A stretch of 64,000 nt of DNA from Thermasporomyces composti (GCF_003386795.1 NZ_QTUC01000001.1:2728001-2792000); one strand, 5' to 3'; positions 8,925 through 17,890 are shown, counted from the first letter of the stretch. The notes: generated by a model not told the origin, from the letters alone. Made by a program: numbers and translations.

Positions 8925-10094
8925 ATGAGCACAGCCGGTGCACTGCCTGGTCGCCGCCTGACCCGGCGAGGGCTGGTGTCGGCGGGGCTCGCGGCGGGAG
9001 GGCTCGCCGTCACCGGTGCCCGTGTCGCCTCGGCAGAGGGGAGGCCGCCACGCTCGACCGACGGTCCGCGGATGCCGGTCCTGCGTTCGGTCCGCCGCGC
9101 GAGCTGGCTGGAGGACATGTTCACCCGCTACGGCGACGCGGCCGACGCCAACACATGGAGCGGCGGTGACGGCACCTACTCGGCGAAGCTGCCGGACGGA
9201 CGGCGGATCTGGATGTTCTCGGACACGTTCCTCGGGCCGGTCGAGCCTGACGGGTCACGACCTGACGCGGCGTTCATCAACAACTCGATCGTCGTCCAGG
9301 AAGACGGCGAGCTTCGCACCATCCACGGTGGCACCCGCGAGAACCCGGCCGCGGTCCTGGCGCCGGAGGACCCGAACGCGTGGTACTGGGTCAACGCCAA
9401 CAACATCGCCGGCGGAACGCTCAACGTCATCTACCTCGAGTTCGCCAGGACCGGCAGCGGCATGTTCGACTTCGTCTGGCGGCGCACCGTCCTCGCCCGG
9501 TTCCACCTCGAGACGCTCGAGGTCCTCAGCGTGCACGAGCTCCCGTCCTCGGTGGAGAACCTCGAGTGGAACCCCTGGCTGCTCCGCGTGGGTCCGTACA
9601 CGTACATCTACGGGGTCGAGGATCTCGGCCAGAAGAAGTACATGCGGATCGCCCGCGTCCGGGGCGACGACCTCCTCGGCCGGTGGGAGTTCTTCACCGG
9701 TGACGGCTGGTCGTCGGTCGAGGCCGAGTCGACTCGCGTGCTCGCGGACGTGAGCAACAGCTACAGTGTCACGCCGATCAACGGCGGCTACCTGCTCATC
9801 ACTCAAGACACGTCCTTCCCGTTCAGCAACGAGATCGTCGGCTACTTCGCGCCGACGCCGACTGGCCCCTTCGGTGAGCGCACGGTGCTCTACCGGACAC
9901 CGGAGACCGGCCCGGACGGGACGTACGGGAACCCCAACGTGATCATGTACGGCCCGCACGAGCACCCGCAGTTCCGTCGAGGCAACACGCTCGTCGTCTC
10001 CTACGACGTCAACAGCCTGAACCCGGACGACGTCTGGAACGACGCCAGCATCTACCGCCCGCGGTTCGTCGAGCTCACCTTCGCTCCGCGGTGA
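8925..10094 (+). CDS. Tat-exported five-bladed-propeller-like protein (DUF4185/DUF5005-like)
   Basis: A 389-residue secreted protein. The N-terminus has a twin-arginine signal (TRRGLV) followed by an Ala/Gly-rich segment and an AxA-type cleavage site near VASAEG. The mature part (WSGGDGTYSAKLPDGRR, MFSDTFLG, NNSIVV, repeated aromatic/Asp blade motifs) resembles beta-propeller glycosidase-like domains of the DUF4185/DUF5005 type. DUF4185 includes characterised endo-arabinanases, but I cannot claim that activity here. The second ATG (8925) was chosen because AAGGA is 9 bases upstream; the first ATG at 8916 sits directly on that sequence. Its place at the end of a sugar importer operon suggests it releases or binds the imported glycan. 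Confidence 0.7.
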   Translation: MSTAGALPGRRLTRRGLVSAGLAAGGLAVTGARVASAEGRPPRSTDGPRMPVLRSVRRASWLEDMFTRYGDAADANTWSGGDGTYSAKLPDGRRIWMFSDTFLGPVEPDGSRPDAAFINNSIVVQEDGELRTIHGGTRENPAAVLAPEDPNAWYWVNANNIAGGTLNVIYLEFARTGSGMFDFVWRRTVLARFHLETLEVLSVHELPSSVENLEWNPWLLRVGPYTYIYGVEDLGQKKYMRIARVRGDDLLGRWEFFTGDGWSSVEAESTRVLADVSNSYSVTPINGGYLLITQDTSFPFSNEIVGYFAPTPTGPFGERTVLYRTPETGPDGTYGNPNVIMYGPHEHPQFRRGNTLVVSYDVNSLNPDDVWNDASIYRPRFVELTFAPR

Positions 10095-10114
10095 GAGGTC
10101 CCGACCGGCGTTGT

Positions 10115-10180
10115 CCATCTCCTGGGCACCGCATCCCCCTCTCGTGGGCGCCGCATCCCCCTCTCGTGGCCACGGCATCG
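10115..10180. repeat. Three copies of a 22-base tandem repeat after the propeller gene
   Basis: A unit with core TCTCGTGGGCGCCGCATCCCC recurs three times with a 22-base period, the third copy diverged. It lies between the propeller gene stop and the next promoter. No coding sense is apparent; it could act in transcript ending or be neutral expansion. Confidence 0.55.
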
Positions 10181-10256
10181 ACGGCCGTCCGCGTGGGAGT
10201 GTGAGAGTCGGTGTGAAGACGCGGACGCGGGTGGGCTGCGGGCGTCAGGCCGTGCC

Positions 10257-10305
10257 TTGAAGCCCCGCATCACGTGCTGTTATCTTCACAACCGAATTTC
10301 ACAAC
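10257..10305 (+). promoter_or_regulatory. Candidate sigma-70 promoter with two TTCACAAC direct repeats
   Basis: TTGAAG (10257-10262) and TATCTT (10281-10286) are separated by 18 bases and point to the FGGY kinase start at 10328. The octamer TTCACAAC occurs at 10285-10292 and 10298-10305, a 13-base offset, overlapping the -10 end and the likely start site. Direct repeats at this position fit a repressor operator, for instance of the DeoR type encoded at 17093 (inference). Confidence 0.5.
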
Positions 10306-10327
10306 GGCGTGATCGTGGAGGGGTCGG

Positions 10328-11830
10328 ATGCGGGAGGCCCGGCCGACGAGTCGGCGGGCATGGATGGGTGTCGACATCGGCACCCAGAGTGTGCGCGTCC
10401 TCCTCGTCGACGAGAGCGGCGCCGTCCTCGGCCGCGGCAGCGTGCCTCTTCCGAGCCGACGCTTCGACGACGGCCGTCACGAGCAGGATCCCGAGACCTG
10501 GTGGAACGGGTTCGCGGAGGCCTGCCAGGAGGCGCTGGCCGCGGCCGGACCGGTCGAGGTCGCCGGTCTGGCGTGCTGTGCCACGTCCGGGACCGTGCTC
10601 CTCGTGGAGGAGACGCCCACCGACCCCGCCCGACCTCTCACGCCCGGGCTGATGTACGACGACGGCCGGGCGGTCGAGGAGGGTCGCCGCATCGAGGAGG
10701 AGCCGGCGCCCGTGTGGGCGGAGCGAGCGCTGCGCCCTCAGCGGTCGTGGGCCTTGGCGAAGGCGCTGTGGATGCTTCGCCGCACGCCGCCCCGCCCCCG
10801 GATGCGGCTGGCTCACCAGGTCGACCTGATCACCTCGCGCCTGGTCGGACGGCCCACCGCGGTCGACACCAGCCACGCCCTGAAGACCGGCGCGGACCCG
10901 GTGGACGTCCGCTGGCCGGCCGAGGACCTGCGGCGGCTCGGGCTCGACCCGGCCCTGCTCCCTGACCTCGTGCGGCCCGGCACCATCCTCGGCACGGTGT
11001 GCCCGGCCGCGGCGGAACGGACCGGCCTGGCGGTCGGTGTCCCGGTGGTCGCCGGGATGACCGACGGTTGCGCCGCCCAGCTCGCGGCGGGGGTGCTGCG
11101 CCTGGGCGAGTGGAGCTTCGTGCTGGGCACGACGACGGTGCTCAAGGGGGTGTCCGACCGGCTGCTCCACGACCCGACCGGCGCGCTGTACTCGCACCGC
11201 TCACCGGACGACCTGTGGTGGCCCGGCGGCGCCTCGAACGCGGGCGCGGGTGCCCTGAGCGCGGCGTTCGACCTCGACGACTTCCCCCGGCTGGAGCGGC
11301 TCGCGGCGGAGCGTGAGCCCGCTCGGTGCCTGGCGTATCCGCTGGTGGGCACAGGCGAGCGGTTCCCCTTCCGGCAGCCGGAGGCGGAGTCGTTCCTCGT
11401 CGGCGCGCCGGCCGACGACGAGGTCGACCGCTTCGCCGCGATTTTGCAGGGCGTGGCGTTCGTCGCGCGGCTGTGCCTGGACCACGTACGCGCGTTGGGC
11501 GCCCAGGTGGGGGAGCGTGTCGTCGTGACCGGGGGCGCGACCCGCAGCGCCTACTGGACCCAGCTCCAGGCCGACGTCCTGCGGCGCGAGGTCGCGGTGC
11601 CCGAGCACGCGGAAGGCGCGCTGGGCATGGCGCTCCTCGCGGCGGCCACCGAGACCGGGCTGGCGACGGCCGCCCAGCGCATGGTTCGACCCGCGCGCGT
11701 GTTCCAGCCACGCACGCACGCCGACGTCTTCGACGAGCCGTACGTCGCCTGGGTCGACGAGCTGGCTCGGCGGGGATGGATCGGCGACAGCCTGGCCGAC
11801 GCCGCTCGTGCCGGCGCCGTGACCCCATGA
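10328..11830 (+). CDS. FGGY-family carbohydrate kinase
   Basis: A 500-residue ATP-dependent sugar/polyol kinase with the two actin-like domains of the FGGY family. The N-terminal phosphate-binding loop is MGVDIGTQSVRV (from about residue 13); the second-domain motifs include GMTDGC, FVLGTTTVLKG and VVTGGATRSAYWTQLQADVL. GGAGGGG precedes the ATG by about 6 bases. It is less like xylulokinase than the other two FGGY kinases in the window, so the substrate is open. The next gene, a histidine phosphatase, begins 13 bases downstream, and the pair is likely one transcript from the promoter at 10257. Confidence 0.85.
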   Translation: MREARPTSRRAWMGVDIGTQSVRVLLVDESGAVLGRGSVPLPSRRFDDGRHEQDPETWWNGFAEACQEALAAAGPVEVAGLACCATSGTVLLVEETPTDPARPLTPGLMYDDGRAVEEGRRIEEEPAPVWAERALRPQRSWALAKALWMLRRTPPRPRMRLAHQVDLITSRLVGRPTAVDTSHALKTGADPVDVRWPAEDLRRLGLDPALLPDLVRPGTILGTVCPAAAERTGLAVGVPVVAGMTDGCAAQLAAGVLRLGEWSFVLGTTTVLKGVSDRLLHDPTGALYSHRSPDDLWWPGGASNAGAGALSAAFDLDDFPRLERLAAEREPARCLAYPLVGTGERFPFRQPEAESFLVGAPADDEVDRFAAILQGVAFVARLCLDHVRALGAQVGERVVVTGGATRSAYWTQLQADVLRREVAVPEHAEGALGMALLAAATETGLATAAQRMVRPARVFQPRTHADVFDEPYVAWVDELARRGWIGDSLADAARAGAVTP

Positions 11831-11843
11831 CGGGAGGAGCGAC

Positions 11844-12488
11844 GTGACGCTCGTGTATCTGGTCCGCCACGGAGAGACGCCGTGGCACGCGGAGAACCGG
11901 TACTGCGGCCGGACTGACCTGCCGCTGACGGAGCGCGGCCGCCGGCAGGCCGAGGAGCTGGCCTCGTGGGCCGCCACGGCCGGCCTCGCCGCGGTCTACA
12001 GCTCGACGTTGCGGCGGGCGAGGGACACCGCGGCTCCCGCGGCGGCCGCCGCCGGTGTCCCGCACCAGGTGGACGAGCGTCTGGTGGAGCTCGACTTCGG
12101 CCTGGCCGAGGGCCTCACCTCCGCCGAGATGCGCGAGCGCTGGCCGGAGCAGCGGGCGGCGTTCGAGCGGGATCCCGTGGCGAACCCGCTCCCTGGCGGT
12201 GAGGACCCGAAGGCGGCGATCGCGCGCGGCTGTGAGGCGCTCGACGAGATCGTCGCCGCCCACCCGCGGGGCACGGTCCTCGTCGTCTGCCACAGCACGC
12301 TCCTCCGACTGGTGACCTGCGAGCTGGTCGGACTCGACCCGTCCCGTTACCGGGAGCTGTTCCCTCGCGTGGCCAACACCAGCGGCGCGGTGCTGCGCCA
12401 CGACGAGGGCTGGGAGCTGGTGGAGTTCAACCCCTCGTTGCACACCCAATCGACTACGTCTCGTGACGCATTCACCGACGCCACGTGA
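11844..12488 (+). CDS. Histidine phosphatase family protein (GpmB/CobC-like)
   Basis: A 214-residue branch-2-sized histidine phosphatase superfamily member. The phospho-accepting His9 is in VRHGE at the N-terminus; the second core His is in VCHSTLLR, and the acid residue in VELDFGLAEG. GTG start with GGGAGGAG 5 bases upstream. Members dephosphorylate small sugar phosphates or act as phosphoglycerate mutases; this one has no long mutase insertions. Being paired with an FGGY kinase suggests action on the same sugar phosphate pool, perhaps as a safety valve (inference). Confidence 0.82.
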   Translation: MTLVYLVRHGETPWHAENRYCGRTDLPLTERGRRQAEELASWAATAGLAAVYSSTLRRARDTAAPAAAAAGVPHQVDERLVELDFGLAEGLTSAEMRERWPEQRAAFERDPVANPLPGGEDPKAAIARGCEALDEIVAAHPRGTVLVVCHSTLLRLVTCELVGLDPSRYRELFPRVANTSGAVLRHDEGWELVEFNPSLHTQSTTSRDAFTDAT

Positions 12489-12523
12489 CGAGACGGTGGG
12501 ACGGGCGTGAAGAATGCCTGATG

Positions 12524-12543
12524 ATCACTTGCTCATACGTGAT
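12524..12543. promoter_or_regulatory. Candidate inverted repeat ATCAC-N10-GTGAT upstream of the polyol operon
   Basis: Five-base arms with a ten-base spacer, one helical turn plus, in the 215-base leader between the phosphatase gene and the operon-leading solute-binding gene. A TTGACT hexamer follows at 12582-12587 and could be a -35 element, but no convincing -10 is visible. Weak evidence. Confidence 0.25.
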
Positions 12544-12703
12544 GGACGTGCCGAGGTAACGGCTCTTCTTGTTAAAGACTCTTGACTTCCGTGTGAACTA
12601 GGCCTCAACCTTGTGTGTCAACATCCGGTGCGGCCCGCCTCGGGGCCCACCGTCACGAGGACAGGCGCGTTTCGCGCCGTCTTTCCGGAGGTCCAGGATC
12701 GAG

Positions 12704-14170
12704 ATGCACGACACGCGTTTCCACGGAAGCGGCGCCCCCGGCGCGCCAGGTGCGGGGAGCTCCTTCAGCCGCCGTCACGTCTTGCGGGCCATGGGCCTCG
12801 GTGCCGCCCTGGCCGCCGGAGCCCCGGTCCTCCAGGCCTGCGGTTTCGGCGGGACGGGCCAGAGCCAGGACTCCGAGGCGAACGAGGTGACCGGGAGCTT
12901 CGACTGGAAGAAGCACGACGGCAAGACCGTCCGGCTGCTCATGAACAAGCACCCGTACACCGACGCGCTCAAGGCCAACCTCGGCGCGTTCACGGAGAAG
13001 ACCGGGATCAAGGTCGAGATCGACGAGTTCCCGGAGTCCAACTACTTCGACAAGGTCACCCTCGAGCTGCGCTCCAAGCAGGGCAACTACGACGTCTTCA
13101 TGCTCGGCGCCTACATGGTCTGGCAGTACGGCCCGCCGGGCTACCTCGAGGATCTCAACCCCTGGATCCAGAACTCCTCCGCCACCCACGCGGAGTTCGA
13201 CCCCGACGACTTCTTCCCCAACCTGCTGACCGCGGGTCAGTGGAGCTTCAAGAACGGTGACCCCCTCGGCGGAGACAAGCAGTGGATGCTGCCGTGGGGC
13301 TTCGAGACCAACACCATCTGCTACCGCAAGGACGTCTTCGACACGCTCAAGGTCCAGCCGGCGGAGACGTTCGACGAACTCATCGAGCTCGCCACCATGC
13401 TGAAGAAGGAGGCGCCGGCCGCGGGCTTCGACGGGATGTACGGCATCTCCGTGCGCGGCTCGAAGGAGTGGGCCACCATCCACCCGGGCTTCATGACGAT
13501 GTACTCGCGGCTCGGCCTGAAGGACTTCGAGGTCGAGGGTGACCGGCTGGTCCCGAGGATGAACACGCCCGAGGCGGTCGAGTTCACCGAGAAGTGGGCG
13601 AAGATGGTCCGCGACGCCGGGCCGGCCGGGTGGACCTCCTACACCTGGTACCAGGCCTCCAGCGACCTGGGCGCCGGCAAGGCGGCGATGCTGTTCGACG
13701 CCGACATCGCGGCCTACTTCCAGAACGTCGACACGCCGGCCGCCGGCAAGCTCGCCTGGCACCCCGGCCCGAAGGGCCCGGACGGCTCGCTCGCCACGAA
13801 CATGTGGATCTGGTCGCTCGGGATGAACTCCGCCTCGAAGAACAAGGAGGCGGCCTGGTGGTTCCTGCAGTGGGCGACCTCCAAGGAACACCTGCAGTAC
13901 GCCGCGACCCAGCAGCAGCACATCGACGCGGTCCGGCAGTCGGTGGCGTCGTCGGCGGAGTACAAGGACCGGCTGTCGCAGGCCACCAACTTCATCGAGA
14001 CCTTCGAGGAGGTCATCGACCACACCAAGATCCAGTTCACACCGCAGCGCAACTTCTTCGACGCGACCACCTCCTGGGCGGCGGCGCTGCAGCAGATCTA
14101 CGGTGGCGCTGACGCCAAGACCACGCTCGACAAGCTCGCCTCGGACCTTGAGGAGAGGGTGAACGCCTAA
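12704..14170 (+). CDS. Solute-binding lipoprotein of the dual-ATPase polyol/sugar ABC importer
   Basis: First gene of the large operon; 488 residues. Twin-arginine motif SRRHVL (22-27) and lipobox LQAC with Cys46 place it on the outer face of the membrane. The mature protein is a CUT1-type receptor with long sequence after the lipobox (FDWKKHDGKTVRLLMNKHPY). The ATG at 12704 was taken because GGAGGT stands 11 bases before it; the open frame extends upstream to 12611 without a good site. It overlaps the next permease by one base. The match of operon partners (two ATPases, GlpD, DhaK-like kinase) resembles rhizobial glycerol and erythritol importers, so a polyol is the likely ligand (inference). 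Confidence 0.87.
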   Translation: MHDTRFHGSGAPGAPGAGSSFSRRHVLRAMGLGAALAAGAPVLQACGFGGTGQSQDSEANEVTGSFDWKKHDGKTVRLLMNKHPYTDALKANLGAFTEKTGIKVEIDEFPESNYFDKVTLELRSKQGNYDVFMLGAYMVWQYGPPGYLEDLNPWIQNSSATHAEFDPDDFFPNLLTAGQWSFKNGDPLGGDKQWMLPWGFETNTICYRKDVFDTLKVQPAETFDELIELATMLKKEAPAAGFDGMYGISVRGSKEWATIHPGFMTMYSRLGLKDFEVEGDRLVPRMNTPEAVEFTEKWAKMVRDAGPAGWTSYTWYQASSDLGAGKAAMLFDADIAAYFQNVDTPAAGKLAWHPGPKGPDGSLATNMWIWSLGMNSASKNKEAAWWFLQWATSKEHLQYAATQQQHIDAVRQSVASSAEYKDRLSQATNFIETFEEVIDHTKIQFTPQRNFFDATTSWAAALQQIYGGADAKTTLDKLASDLEERVNA

Positions 14171-15135
14171 TGACGGCGACCGAAGCGCCCGGCCGACGCC
14201 GCGCCGGCGGCGTGGTCACCGACGCGCCGCCGCGAGTGGACACCGCGCCCGCTGTGTCCCGGCGTCGCCGGGCGCTGCGGCCCTACCTGCTCGCGGTGCC
14301 CGCGGTGCTGCTGTGCGTGGGCATCCTGTACCCGTTCTTCCTCGCGGTGGCGTACACGTTCTTCAACTTCTCCGACGCCAACCCGCAGCCCAGCTTCGTC
14401 GGCCTGAGGAACTACGTCGAGATCTTCACCAGCGGCTCGTTCTGGAACTCCGTCCGGGTCACGGTGCTCTTCGCCGCGGTGGCCACGACGGTCGAGACCG
14501 TGCTGGGGGTCGGGGTCGCGCTCCTGCTCAACCGGAGCTCGCTGATCGGCCGCATCTTCGAGCGAGTGCTCATCGTGCCGCTCATGGTGGCGCCGATCAT
14601 CGCCGCGATCATGTGGAAGCTCCTCCTGCTGCCCGAGGTGGGCTGGGTCCGTCCCGTCTTGGAGGCCGTCGGCGTGACCGGCTACCGCGGCACCGACTCG
14701 CCGGTGTGGGCGTTCTTCTGGTCTGTCGTGGTCGACGCGTGGATCTACACGCCGTTCGTCGCCATCCTCGCGTTGGCGGGCTTGCGGTCGCTGCCGGCGT
14801 CGCCGTTCGAGGCGGCGGCGGTCGACGGCGCCGGCTGGTGGTTGACGTTCCGCCGGCTCACCCTGCCGATGCTGTGGCCGTACGTGCTGGTCGCGGTGAT
14901 CTTCCGGCTGATGGACTGCCTGAAGGTCTTCGACATCATCTACGGCCTGACCACCGGCGGCCCCGGCGACGCCACCACGACGCTGCAGATCAACGCGTAC
15001 CTGGAGGCGATCAGCTACGCCCGGTACAGCAGGGGCGTCACCTTCATGTTCATCCTGTGGATCGCCGTGTACCTGATCTCGATGGTCTTGGTGCGCTACC
15101 TCAACAGGATTCAGTCTCGGGCCGCGGGGGTGTGA
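14170..15135 (+). CDS. Polyol/sugar ABC transporter permease 1
   Basis: A 321-residue inner-membrane permease with six predicted helices after a basic 35-residue N-terminal tail. The ATPase-docking EAA loop reads EAAAVDGAGWWLTFRRLTLP. The ATG shares its A with the TAA of the solute-binding gene (TAATG), implying translational coupling. Forms the pore with the next gene. Confidence 0.88.
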   Translation: MTATEAPGRRRAGGVVTDAPPRVDTAPAVSRRRRALRPYLLAVPAVLLCVGILYPFFLAVAYTFFNFSDANPQPSFVGLRNYVEIFTSGSFWNSVRVTVLFAAVATTVETVLGVGVALLLNRSSLIGRIFERVLIVPLMVAPIIAAIMWKLLLLPEVGWVRPVLEAVGVTGYRGTDSPVWAFFWSVVVDAWIYTPFVAILALAGLRSLPASPFEAAAVDGAGWWLTFRRLTLPMLWPYVLVAVIFRLMDCLKVFDIIYGLTTGGPGDATTTLQINAYLEAISYARYSRGVTFMFILWIAVYLISMVLVRYLNRIQSRAAGV

Positions 15136-15138
15136 CCG

Positions 15139-15966
15139 ATGCGCAGGATGGTGACCTCCACGCTCGCCAATCTGGCGCTGCTGCTGTACTTCGCGTTCTC
15201 GCTCGTCCCGGTCGCGTTCATCGTCGCGCTCAGCCTGAAGACCAACGCCGAGCAGACCTCGACGTACCTGTTCTTCACGCCGACGCTGGAGAACTACGCA
15301 CGGGTGCTCGGTCTCGAAGGCGGCGGGTCGTCCTACGTGCGGTTCTTCCTGGCCAGCCTGGTCACCTCGGTCGGCGCCGTGCTGGTCTCGCTGGTGATCG
15401 GAATCCCGGCGGCGTACGCGGCCGCCCGCTACCAGTTCAAAGGCAGCGAGAACCTCATGTTCACGCTGCTCAGCTTCCGCTTCGCGCCTGAGCTGATCGT
15501 CATCATCCCGCTCAGCGTGATCTACCAGCAGCTTGGCCTCTACGACACGTTCGTCGGGATGATCTGGGTGCTCCAGCTGGTCACCATGCCGCTCGTGGTG
15601 TGGATCCTGCGGTCGTTCTTCCGGGAGATCCCGGCCGAGCTGGAGCAGGCGGCGTTGCTGGACGGCTACTCCCGTCGCCAGGCGTTCCTGAAGCAGGTGC
15701 TGCCGCTGGTGCGGCCCGGCATCGCGGCGGTGTGCCTGCTCGCCTTCATCTTCGCCTGGAACAACTTCATCTTCCCGTTCACACTCACCTCCAGTAACGC
15801 GCAGACGGTGACCGTGAGCTCGTTGGCGTTCCTGGGCGGGAACCAGGTGCGCTTCAACCTCGTCGCCGCCGGCGCGGTGATGGCGGCGCTGCCTCCGCTC
15901 ATCCTCGCGCTCGCCATCCAGCGATACCTGGTTCGTGGCCTGTCGTTCGGGGCGGTGAAGGGCTGA
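15139..15966 (+). CDS. Polyol/sugar ABC transporter permease 2
   Basis: A 275-residue MalG-type permease with six predicted helices and an EAA loop (EQAALLDGYSRRQAFLKQVLP). It begins 3 bases after the stop of permease 1 and ends in an ATGA overlap with the ATPase gene. Confidence 0.88.
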   Translation: MRRMVTSTLANLALLLYFAFSLVPVAFIVALSLKTNAEQTSTYLFFTPTLENYARVLGLEGGGSSYVRFFLASLVTSVGAVLVSLVIGIPAAYAAARYQFKGSENLMFTLLSFRFAPELIVIIPLSVIYQQLGLYDTFVGMIWVLQLVTMPLVVWILRSFFREIPAELEQAALLDGYSRRQAFLKQVLPLVRPGIAAVCLLAFIFAWNNFIFPFTLTSSNAQTVTVSSLAFLGGNQVRFNLVAAGAVMAALPPLILALAIQRYLVRGLSFGAVKG

Positions 15967-17096
15967 TGGCGACGATCGAGCTCGAAGGTCTCACGAAGCG
16001 GTTCGGCAAGGTCACCGCGCTCACCGACGTGTCGTTCACGGTGAACGACGGTGAGTTCTTCTGCCTGCTCGGGCCGTCTGGCGCCGGGAAGACCACGACC
16101 CTCAAGTGCGTCGCCGGCCTGGTCGAGCCGGACGGCGGGACGGTGCGCATCGACGGGGTGGACGTCGCCGACGTGGAGCCGACGCATCGCCACCTCGCGA
16201 TGTGCTTCGAGAGCTACGCGCTCTACCCGCAGTACAACGTCTTCGACAACATGGCCTCGCCGTTGCGGTCCCCGCGCATGCGGCTGCCGGAGGCGGAGGT
16301 CAGGCAGCGGGTCAGCCGGGTCGCCGAGCTGCTCGGCATCGACCAGCTCCTGGATCGCTCGATCACCCAGCTCTCCAACGGCCAGCGGCAGCGGGTCGCG
16401 CTGGGGCGGGTGTTGGTCCGCCCGGCCCACGCCTACCTGCTGGACGAGCCGCTCGCCCACCTGGACGCCAAGCTGCGCTCCACCATGCGCGCGGAGCTCA
16501 AGGCGATCAGCCGAGGCGACGGAACGGCCGACGCCGGCCGGACCACGACCATCTACGTCACCCACGACTACGTTGAGGCGCTGTCCCTCGCCGACCGCAT
16601 CGGCGTGATCCGCCATGGCCGTATCCTTCAGGTCGGCACGCCCACCGAGGTGTGGGCCAAGCCGGTGAACGCGTTCGTTGCGCTGGCGTTCGGCAAGCCG
16701 CGGATGAACATTCTCCAGGGCACGCTGGTGGCCCGCGACGACGGCGTACGCTTCGTCAGCCGGGACGGTGCCGTCGAGGTGCCGACGCCGGCGGTGGACG
16801 CTCAGCCGGGGGAGGCGGTCCAGTTGGGGATCCGGCCCCGGGACGTGACGCTGCACCTCGGTGCGGGGGACCCGCCACCAGGCCGCGTGCGGCTGGACGG
16901 CGTGGTCTACGTCCTGGAGCACCTCGGTCGGCAGACGGAGGTGACCGTCCAGATCGGGGAGAACCTCGTGTCGCTGGTCGCGTCACGGAGCGTGGCGCGG
17001 TCTCTGCGGCAGGACGACAAGGTGGGCATCCTCGTCGATCCCACGACGACGCACGTCTTCCTCGCGGGGGATGAAGGGAAGCGAGTTTCACGGTGA
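15966..17096 (+). CDS. ABC transporter ATPase 1 of the polyol importer
   Basis: A 376-residue MalK/UgpC-like nucleotide-binding subunit on the inner membrane face. Walker A is GPSGAGKT (36-43), signature LSNGQRQR, Walker B YLLDEP, and H-loop VTHDY. The Q-loop glutamine is replaced by Glu82 (CFESYALYP). A C-terminal TOBE-type regulatory domain follows residue 240. The gene overlaps the preceding permease and the following DeoR gene by a few bases. With the second ATPase at 20850 it probably forms a heterodimer, as in the rhizobial glycerol importer GlpS/GlpT (established arrangement; assignment here is inference). Confidence 0.88.
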   Translation: MATIELEGLTKRFGKVTALTDVSFTVNDGEFFCLLGPSGAGKTTTLKCVAGLVEPDGGTVRIDGVDVADVEPTHRHLAMCFESYALYPQYNVFDNMASPLRSPRMRLPEAEVRQRVSRVAELLGIDQLLDRSITQLSNGQRQRVALGRVLVRPAHAYLLDEPLAHLDAKLRSTMRAELKAISRGDGTADAGRTTTIYVTHDYVEALSLADRIGVIRHGRILQVGTPTEVWAKPVNAFVALAFGKPRMNILQGTLVARDDGVRFVSRDGAVEVPTPAVDAQPGEAVQLGIRPRDVTLHLGAGDPPPGRVRLDGVVYVLEHLGRQTEVTVQIGENLVSLVASRSVARSLRQDDKVGILVDPTTTHVFLAGDEGKRVSR

Positions 17097-17890
17097 CCGA
17101 GCAGCACAACGGCCGGGGCGGCCGCGTACGTTCGCCAGAGGAACGTCAGCGGCAGATCACCGACGTGGTGGCAGAACGCGGCAGCATCTCCGCGCAGGAG
17201 CTGGCCGCCATGTTCGGGGTCAGCGTCATGACCGTCCATCGCGACTTGGACGAGCTGGAGCGTCAGGGGGTCGTCCGCAAGTTCCGCGGTGGCGTCACCG
17301 CGCAGCCGTCGGGGGTCTTCGAGTCCAATGTGGCCTACCGGCAGAAGGCGATGCGGGAGCAGAAGCGCGCCATCGCCCGCCAGGCGGTTCGCCACGTCGA
17401 ACCCGGCACGTCGATCATGCTCGACGACGCCACCACAACGGCGCAGATGATTCCGTTCCTCGCCGAGCTGACGCCGCTGCGGGTGGCCACGAACTACCTG
17501 GAGGCGATGCGTCAGCTCAGCCAGATCAAGGGCATCGGCCTCATGGCGCTCGGCGGTGACTACGACCCGCTGCACGACTCGTTCCTCGGCACGACGTGCC
17601 TGGAGTGCATCGACGCGTTACGGGTGGACGCGGTGTTCGTCTCCACCTCCGCGCTCTCCGGGAAGTACGCCTACCACCAGGAGGACCGCATCGTCGCCGT
17701 CAAGCGCAAGATGCTCGAGGTCGCGGCCAAGCGTTACCTGCTCATGGACCACAGCAAGCTCGGCAAGGTGGCATTGCACAAGCTCGTCCCGCTCTCGGCG
17801 TTCGACCTGGTGATCGTGGACGCGGGCGCGCCCGCGGAGGTCCTCGCGGACCTGGAGCGGAACAACGTCGCGTACGAGGTGGCCTCATGA
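17093..17890 (+). CDS. DeoR/GlpR-family transcriptional regulator
   Basis: A 265-residue repressor-type protein. The winged HTH is at residues 20-60 (SAQELAAMFGVSVMTVHRDL), followed by the DeoR sensor domain (DDATTTAQMI, MDHSKLGK) that binds a sugar phosphate. GTG start in a GTGA overlap with the ATPase gene. Its place inside the operon suggests autoregulation with a phosphorylated pathway intermediate as inducer. Candidate operators are direct repeats such as TTCACAAC near 10285, not proven. Confidence 0.87.
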   Translation: MTEQHNGRGGRVRSPEERQRQITDVVAERGSISAQELAAMFGVSVMTVHRDLDELERQGVVRKFRGGVTAQPSGVFESNVAYRQKAMREQKRAIARQAVRHVEPGTSIMLDDATTTAQMIPFLAELTPLRVATNYLEAMRQLSQIKGIGLMALGGDYDPLHDSFLGTTCLECIDALRVDAVFVSTSALSGKYAYHQEDRIVAVKRKMLEVAAKRYLLMDHSKLGKVALHKLVPLSAFDLVIVDAGAPAEVLADLERNNVAYEVAS

